Part shown: piece after piece, positions 1-7,558 of the stretch | Layout: every line of letters starts with the position of its first letter | How positions within the stretch are numbered: position 1 is the first letter of the stretch | Assembly (NCBI GenBank): GCA_013139635.1 | Contig: WTAL01000245.1 | Location: 1-34,596, forward strand | From: Paracoccaceae bacterium | GTDB taxonomy: Bacteria > Pseudomonadota > Alphaproteobacteria > Rhodobacterales > Rhodobacteraceae | DNA: 34,596 nt | Reading direction: 5' to 3' | Notes under the pieces: model-generated | What the model saw: only the letters and a program-made list of their open reading frames with translations | Told to the model about the DNA's origin: nothing | Database searches by the model: none | Program-made: the position numbers and the translations under genes

Positions 1-1883
1 CCGCCAGCGCGCATAAAATCCGGCACCGTATAGCGCCCCGGCCCCATGATAAGCGCGTTCACCTGATGGGTGGGGAGTAGGAATGAATTTGATGTGGCAA
101 TGGCGACCGTAAGGGCAAACACCGCCGGATTGGCCCCTGCATGCAGCGCAATACTAATGGCCAGCGGCACCAGCAGCACCGTGGCCCCGACATTGGACAT
201 CACCAAAGTAAAAGCCGTGGCTAAAATAGCGATCACCAGTTGCAGCACCCAGATTTCCACATCTCCAACCACATAAAGCACGCGGTCGGCGATCCATTCG
301 GCCGTGCCGCTGGTCTCCACCGCTTTACCAAACGGAATAAGGCTGGCCAGCAAAAATACGGTTTTCCAGCTGACCGAGGCATAGGCCTCTTCGGGGTCGA
401 GCACGCCGCTGATGATGATCCCGAGCGCGCCCACCATCAGTGCCACCGATAGCCGCAAATCTGTGAGCAGCACCAAAGCCATAGCGATGCCAAAAAAGGT
501 AAGCGCGTGCAAAACTTTATGGGTGCGAACTTCTTCTTGTGGATAGTCGCTGGTAATGACCACGTTTTGGCCGGTGTGGAAGTCTTGCAAGCTTTGCCAG
601 TCAGCAAATATCACCACGGTATCTCCAGCAAGAAACTCCATGCTACGCACGTCTTCGCCTTCACGAATGGTTTTGCCGTTCCGAATAATACTCAGCGTGG
701 AAACCCCGTGTAGCTCGCGCAGGCGAATGGTGCGGGCGGATTCACCAACCATTTTAGAGGTTGGGGAGATAACAGCTTCGGCCAAACCAGCTGAGGAGGC
801 GGACATAACCTCGGAAAACAGATCTAGCTCTGGCTTTAGGGTCAGCTTATAGGCTTTGCAAAAAACCTCGATGCATTCACGCTCGCCAATCACGGCCAAA
901 TGATCGCCGCCCGCGACCTCAAGGCTTGCCGGCACACCGCGCGTAGTAAGCCGCACCTTTTTGCCCGAGGTGATGCCAACCGTGCGCACATGAAATAGGG
1001 TTTCGTAGCTATCCAGTATATTGCCCACCAAGCGGTTTCCGGTGGGCACGTAAACCTCGGCAATGATGTAATCGATGCCGTAATCATCCAGTAAATGGGT
1101 CTCTAACCCGCCTCTTTGTTCGGGCTGGTCAGTGCCTTTGGGCAGCACCAGTGGGCCAAAAACCACAAAGTAAAGAATGCCAGAAAGCACCAGCGCAATG
1201 CCAATCGGGGTCACGTCAAATAGCCCATAGGTGCTCACCTGCTGCTCGGGAGGCAGGCTTTCATTGGCGAGGATAATCAGATCATTCAGCAGAATAAGCG
1301 GGCTGGAGCCCACCATGGTGACGGTGCCGCCTAAAATAGCGCAAAATCCCATCGGCATTAACAGTCGCGAAACGGAAATATTTGAACGCAGTGAAATGCG
1401 CTTGATGACCGGTAGGAATAAAGCCGCTGCGCCCACATTTTGCATAAAGCCCGAGATACCGCCGACCGTGCCGGATACCAAAGGAATGATCCGCTTTTCA
1501 TTGGTTCCGCCGATTTTAACCAAAAACCGCGCGACCGAATTCATGGCCCCGGTTTTGTCTAACCCCGCCCCAAGGATCATCACGGCAATAATTGAAATTA
1601 CGGCGTTGGAGGAAAAACCGTCAAAAAGTTCGTTGATCTCGACTAGCCCTTCATCTAGCCCCATAATCGGTGCTGCCAGTGTGGTGAGGCCCAGCATCAC
1701 CAAAATGGTGAGCGCAGCGACATCAATGGGGATGATCTCAAAGGAAAATAGAAAGACAGCCAGCAGCAAAAGCGAAAGCACCCAAGCAACCTCGATGCTT
1801 GGAGCAATGCTGGTGAGCGCCCAGCCGAGCAAGAGAAAACAAAGCGCCGCACCACCAACTATCAACCCGCGATATCGCTTCAT
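1..1883 (-). CDS. SLC13-family permease with RCK_C domains (C-terminus cut by window edge)
   Basis: This gene is absent from the ORF track because its stop lies beyond base 1, but the reverse strand is open from ATG 1883 for about 627 codons. The start follows a GGGGAAG ribosome site. The product is a polytopic inner-membrane transporter: hydrophobic helices occupy roughly residues 1-250, then come two soluble RCK_C (TrkA_C) domains at about 266-340 and 373-433, then more helices. The late motif NSFLLPTHQVNALIMGPGRY (about residue 600) is typical of the SLC13/DASS anion:sodium symporter superfamily. Proteins of this build are usually annotated as sulfate, citrate or dicarboxylate carriers; the substrate cannot be read from sequence. 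RCK_C domains in other transporters bind small ligands and gate activity. The missing C-terminus is probably only a few tens of residues. I am sure of the family and unsure of the substrate. Confidence 0.9.
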   Translation of the reverse strand, partial: MKRYRGLIVGGAALCFLLLGWALTSIAPSIEVAWVLSLLLLAVFLFSFEIIPIDVAALTILVMLGLTTLAAPIMGLDEGLVEINELFDGFSSNAVISIIAVMILGAGLDKTGAMNSVARFLVKIGGTNEKRIIPLVSGTVGGISGFMQNVGAAALFLPVIKRISLRSNISVSRLLMPMGFCAILGGTVTMVGSSPLILLNDLIILANESLPPEQQVSTYGLFDVTPIGIALVLSGILYFVVFGPLVLPKGTDQPEQRGGLETHLLDDYGIDYIIAEVYVPTGNRLVGNILDSYETLFHVRTVGITSGKKVRLTTRGVPASLEVAGGDHLAVIGERECIEVFCKAYKLTLKPELDLFSEVMSASSAGLAEAVISPTSKMVGESARTIRLRELHGVSTLSIIRNGKTIREGEDVRSMEFLAGDTVVIFADWQSLQDFHTGQNVVITSDYPQEEVRTHKVLHALTFFGIAMALVLLTDLRLSVALMVGALGIIISGVLDPEEAYASVSWKTVFLLASLIPFGKAVETSGTAEWIADRVLYVVGDVEIWVLQLVIAILATAFTLVMSNVGATVLLVPLAISIALHAGANPAVFALTVAIATSNSFLLPTHQVNALIMGPGRYTVPDFMRAG

Positions 1884-2127
1884 ATTCTTCCCCAATTCTT
1901 ACATGTTTCACCAATTGTCATGAAGCTTTGTATGAAAATGGTTTTTTTACAAGAAGTTTACGTGGATTTTGGTTTTCAAAATGGGCCGGTGTTGGCAAAA
2001 TATCTCAATTTACCCCATCAATACAGCGCAGAAACCCCGCAAGGGGCTGCTTTAGGAACGGATAAGGGCGGCAGATCAAGGAAGGGCTATTTACGCGTGT
2101 AGAATTTTTGACCAATGGATTCAGTTT

Positions 2128-2946
2128 TTATGGCGCGCTGTTCTCATCGGGTTGCGTTATTATATCGGGGTAGTTCAAAGCTGCGGAATCATAGGGCCAA
2201 TAGGCAGTGCTATTTGATTCCGTGGGGCAGTGAATGTCAGATTGCCACGCGGATTTTGGCACGGCCAGTTCCGTTAAACACCGATGAATGCGGTCTTTGT
2301 TGCGTAACGTGCCCCGTTCGCGGGTCTGTTGGGTTGAGCGCTTATAAACCTTGCTGACGATTTTTGTTTTCCCAAGGAAATCCGCGATTTTTTGGCCCGG
2401 GTCGGCCTCGCGGATATAGTTCAAGACCAACAGGTCATCGGGGCGGTCCCGAAAATAGTCCAGCACCTGCTGATGGTAGTGATTACGTTCCTCAATCCAG
2501 TGCTTAACAGCGAAATCTGTCCGGTCCCATTTCGAATGAATCTGTGTTGACTTTTTTTCTTTTGATAGTCGGATGTGCTCTAGTCGGCTATCAATCCACT
2601 CATCCAGATCCCGAATATTTAGGATAAATTTCGAGTTTTTAAAACGCCTGTCCAGAGCGGTAAAGTCATCAGGCGGGCCGTCGGTAAAGCATTGATATTT
2701 TAAGAATACAAAGGTGCGTTTTGTGTCCCGCCAATGGGTATTATGGGCAGAAAGCATGCCTAGCTTTTGGAACACCTCATGAATCGAAGAGGTGGCGGTT
2801 TTGTTAAACCCTATGGCAAACACTTTGCGGTGACCCGTTGAAATACCAAGCAGCATCAGCGCTGATTTCGCTATAACTAGTAGCCTGCGCAAGCGATCGT
2901 ACGCTGTGCGCCAGCTCAGGTTGAATCCTCTGTTTTTATCGCCCAA
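2128..2946 (-). CDS. Sulfotransferase-like protein, TTG start
   Basis: The 272-residue product resembles bacterial PAPS-dependent sulfotransferases. Near the N-terminus, AIGFNKTATSSIHEVFQKLG matches the 5'-phosphosulfate-binding loop of that superfamily, and FILNIRDLDEWIDSRLEHI fits the 3'-phosphate-binding strand and helix. Such enzymes move a sulfuryl group from PAPS to a carbohydrate or other acceptor; the acceptor here is unknown. The first codon is TTG, supported by GGAG seven bases upstream (CGGAGCCACGAA-TTG). The next in-frame ATG, at 2856, lacks a good ribosome site and would leave only about 11 residues before the P-loop region. It is followed after 244 bases by the SLC13 gene on the same strand and preceded by rlmJ 48 bases upstream. 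Codon use looks more AT-rich than in its neighbours, so acquisition by transfer is possible. Confidence 0.72.
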   Translation of the reverse strand: MGDKNRGFNLSWRTAYDRLRRLLVIAKSALMLLGISTGHRKVFAIGFNKTATSSIHEVFQKLGMLSAHNTHWRDTKRTFVFLKYQCFTDGPPDDFTALDRRFKNSKFILNIRDLDEWIDSRLEHIRLSKEKKSTQIHSKWDRTDFAVKHWIEERNHYHQQVLDYFRDRPDDLLVLNYIREADPGQKIADFLGKTKIVSKVYKRSTQQTRERGTLRNKDRIHRCLTELAVPKSAWQSDIHCPTESNSTAYWPYDSAALNYPDIITQPDENSAP

Positions 2947-2994
2947 ATTCGTGGCTCCGTCTGCAAGCTTGGCGTTAATCAGAAGTGCAAAACC

Positions 2995-3762
2995 CTATAT
3001 TTTAGATATCAGGTTTCCGGTCATCGCAGGCACGCGTTTAAGGATATCAGCACTGCCATAAGGCGCGTTCACCAGCAGCAAGCCGCTGCCTGTCATGCCC
3101 TCGCCGTCTTTCAGGTTAAAGCCTACTTCATGGCGGGTGAAATTCAGTTTTAGCCCCGAAATCAGCTCTGCATGGCGGCCCTCGGCCAGAATTGGATACC
3201 AGATCATCACCGTGGCTTCGGGCCATTTGGCCATCAGCTTATGGGTAAATTCGGCCACCTGTTCATATTCGGTTTTCACCTCGTATGAGGGGTCTACCAG
3301 CACCAACCCTTTGCGGGGTTTAGGCGGAGAAAGCGAGAGTATGCCCTCGTAGCCATCTCGATGGTGAACACTGGTGTGCTCGGTGCGCAGCGCCCGGCGC
3401 AGCGCGCCAAATTCGGCGGGGTGCAGCTCCATCAGGTGCAGGCGGTCTTGCTCACGTAGCAAGGTTTGCGCGATCAGCGGAGAGCCGGGGTAAGCGGCCT
3501 CGCCAAACCGCGCGCGGGTGGTTTGCAGGGCGGTGGCCAGCGGGCTATCGGGCAAGGTGATCGCCTCAATGCCTTCAGCGGCCTCACCGGTTTTTAGCGA
3601 TTCCGGCGCGCTTAGGTCATAGCGGCCCCGGCCCGCGTGGGTTTCCATATAGGAAATGCCGCGGGCTTTTCGGGTGAGCAGGGCCAAGAGCTCGGCCAGC
3701 ACAAGATGCTTGTGTAGGTCGGCTGGGTTTCCGGCGTGATAGGCGTGTTGATAAGATAACAT
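2995..3762 (-). CDS. rlmJ: 23S rRNA (adenine(2030)-N6)-methyltransferase RlmJ
   Basis: RlmJ N6-methylates A2030 of 23S rRNA using SAM. The 255-residue product begins MLSYQHAYHAGNPADLHKH, the strongly conserved start of the RlmJ/YhiR family. THAGRGRYDL (41-50) lies in the SAM-binding part, and LVLVDPSYE (catalytic DPSY at 157-160) is the family's version of the N6-adenine methyltransferase [DNS]PP[YF] motif. It is slightly shorter than the E. coli protein of about 280 residues. The start is ATG; the ribosome site in front is weak. The roughly 400-base region upstream holds no confident gene and presumably carries its promoter. The assignment is firm. Confidence 0.93.
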   Translation of the reverse strand: MLSYQHAYHAGNPADLHKHLVLAELLALLTRKARGISYMETHAGRGRYDLSAPESLKTGEAAEGIEAITLPDSPLATALQTTRARFGEAAYPGSPLIAQTLLREQDRLHLMELHPAEFGALRRALRTEHTSVHHRDGYEGILSLSPPKPRKGLVLVDPSYEVKTEYEQVAEFTHKLMAKWPEATVMIWYPILAEGRHAELISGLKLNFTRHEVGFNLKDGEGMTGSGLLLVNAPYGSADILKRVPAMTGNLISKI

Positions 3763-4168
3763 GTGGCTGTGATAGCGGTTGATCAGTGCTCAGTTCAAGC
3801 GATATTCTGGTTTTTGTGTCATGGTGGCGCGGCAATTGGAAGTGGTTGGGGTCATTTGTGCGATTTACGCATAAAGATGAATGGAAATGCAACCTATTGG
3901 CACATGGAAACTACTAACCTAGGTAAATAAATTCCCTCCCCCGTGAAAAGACACGCAATCGCAACGCATTACACGAGTTTTGGTGGCTCAAACCGACGCT
4001 CAAGTTGGCCGTGATATCAGCGGTTGCATCGCGTTTTTGGCCCGCGCCCATGCTGCCATCAACGCCCATTTTGCGCCTCGCCCGGAAAATGTGCCGCAGG
4101 GGGTTTTCGACTCCCTTCAAAGCCCTTATGTAATGCCTGACTGAAACACTCATAAAAGGGGTATATCC
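3763..4168. other. Intergenic region between rlmJ and the peroxiredoxin gene
   Basis: These 406 bases separate two divergent genes. The ORF-track entries here are antisense or out-of-frame shadows. I see no tRNA, terminator or convincing promoter. The only coding possibility is a 53-codon GTG ORF at 3983-4144, listed separately. The last bases hold the peroxiredoxin ribosome site AAGGGG, seven bases before its ATG. Confidence 0.6.
3983..4144 (+). CDS. Possible small ORF (53 codons), unrecognised
   Basis: Below the length limit of the ORF track, a plus-strand frame opens after a TGA near 3950 and reads GTG...TGA with a composition like real protein: it contains GRDISGCIAFLARAHAAINA and ends QSPYVMPD. 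Third codon positions are rich in C and G as in the neighbouring genes. No Shine-Dalgarno precedes the GTG, no family is recognised and no ATG start exists. It ends 24 bases before the peroxiredoxin start, so it could be a leader peptide, the decayed tail of a lost gene, or chance. Confidence 0.22.
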   Translation: MAQTDAQVGRDISGCIAFLARAHAAINAHFAPRPENVPQGVFDSLQSPYVMPD

Positions 4169-4702
4169 ATGCATGTAGGCTTTAAACTTCCTTCCGTAAC
4201 TTTCCACACGCGGGTGCGCGACGAAAGCATCGGCGGTGACAATCCGTTTAAGTGGGAAGACAAAACCACAAATGATTTCTTTAAAGGCAAGCGGGTTATT
4301 CTGTTTTCCCTTCCAGGCGCGTTCACCCCAACTTGCTCCACCTACCAGCTTCCGGGCTATGAAAATGGCGCGGCTGATTTCGCCGCCGAGGGCATTGACG
4401 ATATCTACGTGATGTCTGTGAATGATACCTTTGTGATGAACAAATGGTCGTGGGATCAAGAGCTGAAAAACGTTAAAGTTATCCCTGACGGCGCCGGCGT
4501 ATTTACCCGCCAAATGGGCATGCTGGTTGATAAATCAAACATCGGCTTTGGCATGCGCAGCTGGCGCTATGCGGCCATCATCAACGATGGCGTGGTCGAA
4601 GCTTGGTTCCAAGAGCCGGGCCTTGCTGACAACCACGGTGATGACCCTTACGGCGAAAGCTCGCCAGAGACCGTGATGACATGGCTCAAAGCCAATAAGT
4701 AA
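4169..4702 (+). CDS. Prx5-type peroxiredoxin (1-Cys)
   Basis: This is a cytosolic thiol peroxidase that reduces H2O2 or organic hydroperoxides. The 177-residue protein has the peroxidatic motif LPGAFTPTCS with Cys56, the signature of the Prx5 (type II peroxiredoxin) subfamily. Cys56 is the only cysteine, so no resolving cysteine exists within the chain and the enzyme must be recycled by an external thiol such as glutathione/glutaredoxin. There is no fused glutaredoxin domain, unlike some bacterial Prx5 proteins. The ATG is preceded by AAGGGG at seven bases. A strong hairpin terminator follows eight bases after the stop, so it is probably transcribed alone. No OxyR-type site was recognised upstream. 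Confidence 0.93.
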   Translation: MHVGFKLPSVTFHTRVRDESIGGDNPFKWEDKTTNDFFKGKRVILFSLPGAFTPTCSTYQLPGYENGAADFAAEGIDDIYVMSVNDTFVMNKWSWDQELKNVKVIPDGAGVFTRQMGMLVDKSNIGFGMRSWRYAAIINDGVVEAWFQEPGLADNHGDDPYGESSPETVMTWLKANK

Positions 4703-4709
4703 AATAATC

Positions 4710-4738
4710 GCGCGGGGCCAAGGCTCCGCGCTTTTTAT
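4710..4738 (+). terminator. Rho-independent terminator of the peroxiredoxin gene
   Basis: GCGCGGGGCC and GGCTCCGCGC form a ten-pair stem (one G-T pair) around AA, followed directly by TTTTTATAT. It begins eight bases after the stop codon. Confidence 0.85.
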
Positions 4739-4750
4739 ATGGAGGGCGCC

Positions 4751-5146
4751 ATGGTTGGCCTCATTCTAGGCGTGCTGCTGCTTTACGGAATTCAAACCTA
4801 CCTGCCTGCGATGATCATGTCCCGCTCGCTCGGGGGTAAGGTGTTGCGCCATGGGGGTGGCCCGCGTGACGAGGCCCTGCCGCTCACGGTTAATGCAAGC
4901 CGTGCCAAGCGCGCCGTGGCCAATATGAACGAGGCCATGATGGTTTTCCTGCCGCTGGCGCTGCTGGCCGTGCATTTTGGCCTGAATAGCGGGCTGGCAT
5001 GGTGGGGCGCGCTGGTGTTTTTGCTGGCGCGCGCCGCCTACGTTCCCGCTTATATTACTGCTATCGGCCTTACCCGCTCAATCGTCTGGACGCTTGGGCA
5101 TGTGGGGCTGGCTATGATGGCGGTGGCTGTTATTCAAAACACCTAA
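4751..5146 (+). CDS. MAPEG family membrane protein
   Basis: This is a small integral membrane protein of about 131 residues with four hydrophobic segments. The pattern NASRAKRAVANMNEAMMVFLPLALL resembles the helix-2 region of the MAPEG superfamily (membrane-associated proteins in eicosanoid and glutathione metabolism). Bacterial members are largely uncharacterised; some have glutathione transferase activity. The ORF track starts at 4739, but that ATG lies at the edge of the preceding terminator's T-run. The ATG at 4751 has GGAGGG directly upstream, so I use it. The next gene starts nine bases after the stop with its own AAGGAG, so the two are probably co-transcribed. Confidence 0.8.
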   Translation: MVGLILGVLLLYGIQTYLPAMIMSRSLGGKVLRHGGGPRDEALPLTVNASRAKRAVANMNEAMMVFLPLALLAVHFGLNSGLAWWGALVFLLARAAYVPAYITAIGLTRSIVWTLGHVGLAMMAVAVIQNT

Positions 5147-5155
5147 GGAGAGGCG

Positions 5156-5551
5156 ATGTTGGAAGGTGAAATAAACCCGGATTGCACGAGCACAGAAGCC
5201 GATATGCTGGCGCTGGGGCTAACGCCTTTGTCTGCCGAGGCATTGGCGGCAAAGATTGTTGGCAAAACGGTGTATGGCGACTTTGGCTATATGTTCAAAT
5301 ACGTGATGACAGTTGACAGTGACGGCCGCTTAGAGGGTAAAAATAACGCGAGCGCACATACCTTTGGCCATTGGGTTATTAACCCTGAAACAGGCGAGAT
5401 GTCCGTTGCGTGGCAAGCCGGCTGGGTGGCCTCCACAACGCGGGTTTATGAAGTGGGTGGCAGCTTGAAGCTATATGAAACCAGCACGGGCCGTTGGGCA
5501 ACCTCGCTACATAGGCTTGAAGACGGCACAAAACGCCCGCTCTCAGTTTAG
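5156..5551 (+). CDS. Hypothetical protein, DUF995-like
   Basis: The 131-residue soluble protein is well supported as a gene: AAGGAG sits five bases before the ATG and it follows the MAPEG gene by nine bases. No signal peptide or membrane helix is visible. The arrangement LSAEALAAKIVGKTVYGDFG, a DG turn, then GHWVINPETGEMSVAW recalls the beta-rich layout of DUF995 proteins, but this is my impression from motif order and not a firm match. No catalytic residues are apparent. Its stop overlaps by four bases (TTAG) the stop of the crotonase gene on the other strand. Function is unknown. Confidence 0.7.
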   Translation: MLEGEINPDCTSTEADMLALGLTPLSAEALAAKIVGKTVYGDFGYMFKYVMTVDSDGRLEGKNNASAHTFGHWVINPETGEMSVAWQAGWVASTTRVYEVGGSLKLYETSTGRWATSLHRLEDGTKRPLSV

Positions 5552-6378
5552 TGTTTATCTTTCATGCCGCGCACTTTGCTTAAATCATCAAAGGTGGTTT
5601 TTTCGCCATTGGCGCGCGCCATAACTGCTTTTTGAATATCCGCTGGATTCCAAATTAGAGCTTGGGTCATGCGTGCATGCGTAAGGGCATCGGCCGTAGA
5701 ATGATCACGCGCATAGGTGATGGCGGCTTTTGAGCCAGCTATCGCGAGCGGGGCTTTGGTGGCAATGCGCTCGGCGGCCTGCATAGCGGCGTCCAGTACG
5801 GCCTCTGCATCTGCCTCAACAGCGTTGATAAACCCAACAGCATGGCCGCGCTCGGCGTTCAGCGTGCTGCCAAAATAAGCCAATTCGCGCACCACACCTT
5901 CGGGCATAAGCTTGGGCAAGCGTTGCAGGCTGCCAAGGTCTGCCATCATGCCGATATTGGTTTCCTCAACTCTGAAATATGCATCCTTGGCCGCGATGCG
6001 CAAATCACAAGCAGATACAAGATCAAGCCCGCCACCAATACAGGCCCCGTGGATGGCAGCGATCACCGGAAAGCGGGCGGCTTCAAGGCAGCTTAAGGTA
6101 TCTTGCAGGTGCTGAATGAAGGCGGGAAAGGCTTCGCGGGAAATTGGTGTGTCGGTGGTTGGAATCCCGCTGGCAAACATCGAAATATCCATGCCCGAGC
6201 AAAAGTTCTTGCCCGCTCCCGAAATCACCAAAGCCCGCGTTTTTCCGCTTTGGGAAAGCTCAAGGATTGCGAGCCTGAAATCAGCCCAAAACTCCGCGCC
6301 CATAGCATTAGATTTTTCCGGCGTACAAAACCGTAAATGGGCAATGCCACCAGATTGGGTGAGGTTAAAAGCTGCCAT
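5548..6378 (-). CDS. Enoyl-CoA hydratase/isomerase family, dienoyl-CoA isomerase (ECH1)-like
   Basis: A 276-residue crotonase-fold enzyme. The oxyanion-hole segments are SGAGKNFCSGMD (53-64) and AIHGACIGGGLDL (108-120). It resembles eukaryotic delta3,5-delta2,4-dienoyl-CoA isomerase more than plain enoyl-CoA hydratase: the three acidic residues of ECH1 appear to be present as Asp119 (GGGLDL), Glu139 (VEETNIG) and Asp147 (MMADLGSLQRLP), and the tail carries YARDHSTADAL as in ECH1. The likely role is isomerising 3,5-dienoyl-CoA intermediates in beta-oxidation of unsaturated fatty acids; other crotonase reactions remain possible. It faces rpsD, with 243 bases between, and its 3' end overlaps the preceding plus-strand gene by four bases. 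Confidence 0.88.
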   Translation of the reverse strand: MAAFNLTQSGGIAHLRFCTPEKSNAMGAEFWADFRLAILELSQSGKTRALVISGAGKNFCSGMDISMFASGIPTTDTPISREAFPAFIQHLQDTLSCLEAARFPVIAAIHGACIGGGLDLVSACDLRIAAKDAYFRVEETNIGMMADLGSLQRLPKLMPEGVVRELAYFGSTLNAERGHAVGFINAVEADAEAVLDAAMQAAERIATKAPLAIAGSKAAITYARDHSTADALTHARMTQALIWNPADIQKAVMARANGEKTTFDDLSKVRGMKDKH

Positions 6379-6467
6379 AAGTTACAATCCTTTTGTCTAA
6401 ATATGGTTTGGTGCTATTGTATTTTTGGCTGTTTGCAAACCCGTTGCGGAAAGCAAGCTAACCGCGC

Positions 6468-6495
6468 TTGACTCTCCCTTTTAAACCACTATAAC
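6468..6495 (+). promoter_or_regulatory. Sigma-70-type promoter of rpsD
   Basis: TTGACT (6468-6473) and TATAAC (6490-6495) are separated by 16 bases, close to the housekeeping consensus. It predicts a start near 6502 and an untranslated leader of about 120 bases before rpsD. Confidence 0.75.
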
Positions 6496-6501
6496 CCGCC
6501 C

Positions 6502-6621
6502 ATCCGGTGCTGCAAGGCTCCGGTGATTTTGGTGTTTGTGGACCCCGCAAGGGGAAACCTGTCACTCGGCTAATAATGGTCGGGTAAGGAAAGCACCTTT
6601 CAAACCTGAAAGGATCCAGCC
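6502..6621 (+). promoter_or_regulatory. Structured rpsD leader with SD-sequestering hairpin
   Basis: Just before the start codon, CCTTTC (6596-6601) and GAAAGG (6608-6613) form a perfect six-pair hairpin around AAACCT, placing most of the AAAGGA ribosome site in the stem. AGCACC (6592-6597), which overlaps the left arm, can instead pair with GGTGCT (6506-6511) at the predicted 5' end. The two pairings compete. S4 represses its own operon at the translational level in other bacteria, so this leader may be the local counterpart. That is inference; no known leader family was matched. Confidence 0.45.
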
Positions 6622-7242
6622 GTGACTAAACGTACAGCTGCCAAGTATAAAATTGACCGCCGCATGGGCGAAAACATTTGGGGCCGCCCCAAATCTCCCG
6701 TAAATCGCCGTGAATATGGCCCGGGCCAGCACGGCCAAGGCCGTAAGCAAAAGCTTTCTGACTTCGGCACGCAGCTGCGCGCCAAGCAAAAGCTTAAGGG
6801 CTATTATGGCGACGTAACGGAAAAGCAATTCCGCCGCATTTATGCCGATGCCGAGCGCATCAAGGGCGATACAGGTGCAAACCTGATCGGCTTGCTAGAG
6901 CGCCGTTTGGACGCGGTTATTTACCGTGCCAAGTTTGTGCCAACCGTATTTGCCGCGCGCCAGTTCGTAAACCACGGCCACGTGACTGTGAACGGCAAAA
7001 AGGTGAACATCGCCTCCTACCGCGTAAACGAGGGTGACGTGATCGCCGTGCGTGAAAAATCCCGCCAGATGGGCCTTGTGATTGAAGCTATCGCTTCTGC
7101 CGAGCGCGACACACCTGAGTACATGAATGTGGACCACAGCAAGCTGACGTGTGAATTTTTGCGCACACCTACGCTTTCGGATGTGCCTTACCCAGTGGTT
7201 ATGGAACCAAATCTGGTGGTGGAATTCTACGCGAAGAACTAA
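6622..7242 (+). CDS. rpsD: 30S ribosomal protein S4
   Basis: S4 binds the 5' domain of 16S rRNA and nucleates assembly of the small subunit. The 206-residue product starts [20 protein letters not shown] and contains [14 protein letters not shown], the zinc-free form typical of alphaproteobacteria. The S4 RNA-binding domain runs from about [14 protein letters not shown] to NEGDVIAV (93-142). The start codon is GTG, preceded by AAAGGA with a seven-base gap. It stands alone, outside the alpha operon, with its own promoter and terminator. S4 also takes part in antitermination and translational autoregulation in other bacteria. Confidence 0.98.
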   Translation: MTKRTAAKYKIDRRMGENIWGRPKSPVNRREYGPGQHGQGRKQKLSDFGTQLRAKQKLKGYYGDVTEKQFRRIYADAERIKGDTGANLIGLLERRLDAVIYRAKFVPTVFAARQFVNHGHVTVNGKKVNIASYRVNEGDVIAVREKSRQMGLVIEAIASAERDTPEYMNVDHSKLTCEFLRTPTLSDVPYPVVMEPNLVVEFYAKN

Positions 7243-7262
7243 GGTTTTTCGTATTTCAAAGA

Positions 7263-7297
7263 AAAGGGGCTGCACTTTGGTGTGGCCCTTTTTTTGT
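7263..7297 (+). terminator. Rho-independent terminator of rpsD
   Basis: AAGGGGCTGCAC and GTGTGGCCCTT pair around TTTG with one bulged G and two G-T pairs, followed by a run of seven T. It lies about 20 bases after the rpsD stop. Confidence 0.85.
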
Positions 7298-7318
7298 GTC
7301 TGCGCCTACGGCGCAGAC
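7298..7318. repeat. Perfect inverted repeat (9-bp arms) after rpsD
   Basis: GTCTGCGCC and GGCGCAGAC flank TAC, forming a perfect hairpin directly after the rpsD terminator T-run and 20 bases before repeat copy A. A similarly placed hairpin (TTTTTCCC-GAA-GGGAAAAA, 7545-7563) lies 17 bases before copy B on the other strand. Confidence 0.7.
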
Positions 7319-7338
7319 TTGGCCTCGCTGCGCTCGGC

Positions 7339-7439
7339 AGCGGCGCGTCTGGCATTGGTGTGCTTTGGAGTATTGTGCGCGCGCCGGGCTGGTAGAATTG
7401 CGCCTAGGGTCAAATATTTGAGTATTTATGCAGAAAAGA
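7339..7439 (+). repeat. 3'-associated stem-loop repeat, copy A (after rpsD)
   Basis: Box 1 GCGGCGCG (7340-7347) is followed 40 bases later by box 2 CGCGCCGGGCTG (7380-7391), nearly complementary to box 1, and then by box 3 GTATTTATGCAGAAAAGA (7422-7439). Copies B and C share boxes 1 and 2 at almost the same spacing, and copy C shares box 3 with one mismatch. The copy lies in the sense direction downstream of rpsD. Before box 3 is a perfect 12-base palindrome, TCAAATATTTGA. Confidence 0.6.
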
Positions 7440-7473
7440 ATTAGTGTGTAGCTTTCAGTAAGTACCGGTTTCG

Positions 7474-7527
7474 CAGCGCGGCGCGGGAACAACACTCGCC
7501 AAGCCATACAGCGCCAGACGCGCCGCC
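7474..7527 (-). repeat. 3'-associated stem-loop repeat, copy B (after azlD)
   Basis: Read on the minus strand, GGCGGCGCGTCTGGCGCTG begins at 7527 and CGCGCCGCGCTG begins at 7485, an offset of 41 bases between box 1 and box 2. The first 14 bases, GCGGCGCGTCTGGC, are identical to copy A and inverted relative to it. It lies in the sense direction downstream of azlD. Box 3 is not clearly recognisable. The ORF track reads an out-of-frame peptide tail through it (7455-7895), which I regard as a shadow. Confidence 0.6.
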
Positions 7528-7558
7528 ATGGCGTCGCACACGCATTTTTCCCGAAGGG

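Noticed and set aside
1231-1923. 230-codon plus-strand ORF
   Set aside because: Antisense to the SLC13 permease, whose long reverse frame carries family motifs.
2033-2048. CCCC-GCAA-GGGG hairpin downstream of the sulfotransferase gene
   Set aside because: The stem is only four pairs with at most three T after it on the minus strand; terminator status is not supported. The same short motif occurs in the rpsD leader.
3914-4513. 199-codon minus-strand ORF
   Set aside because: Antisense to the peroxiredoxin gene, with no ribosome site or recognisable domain.
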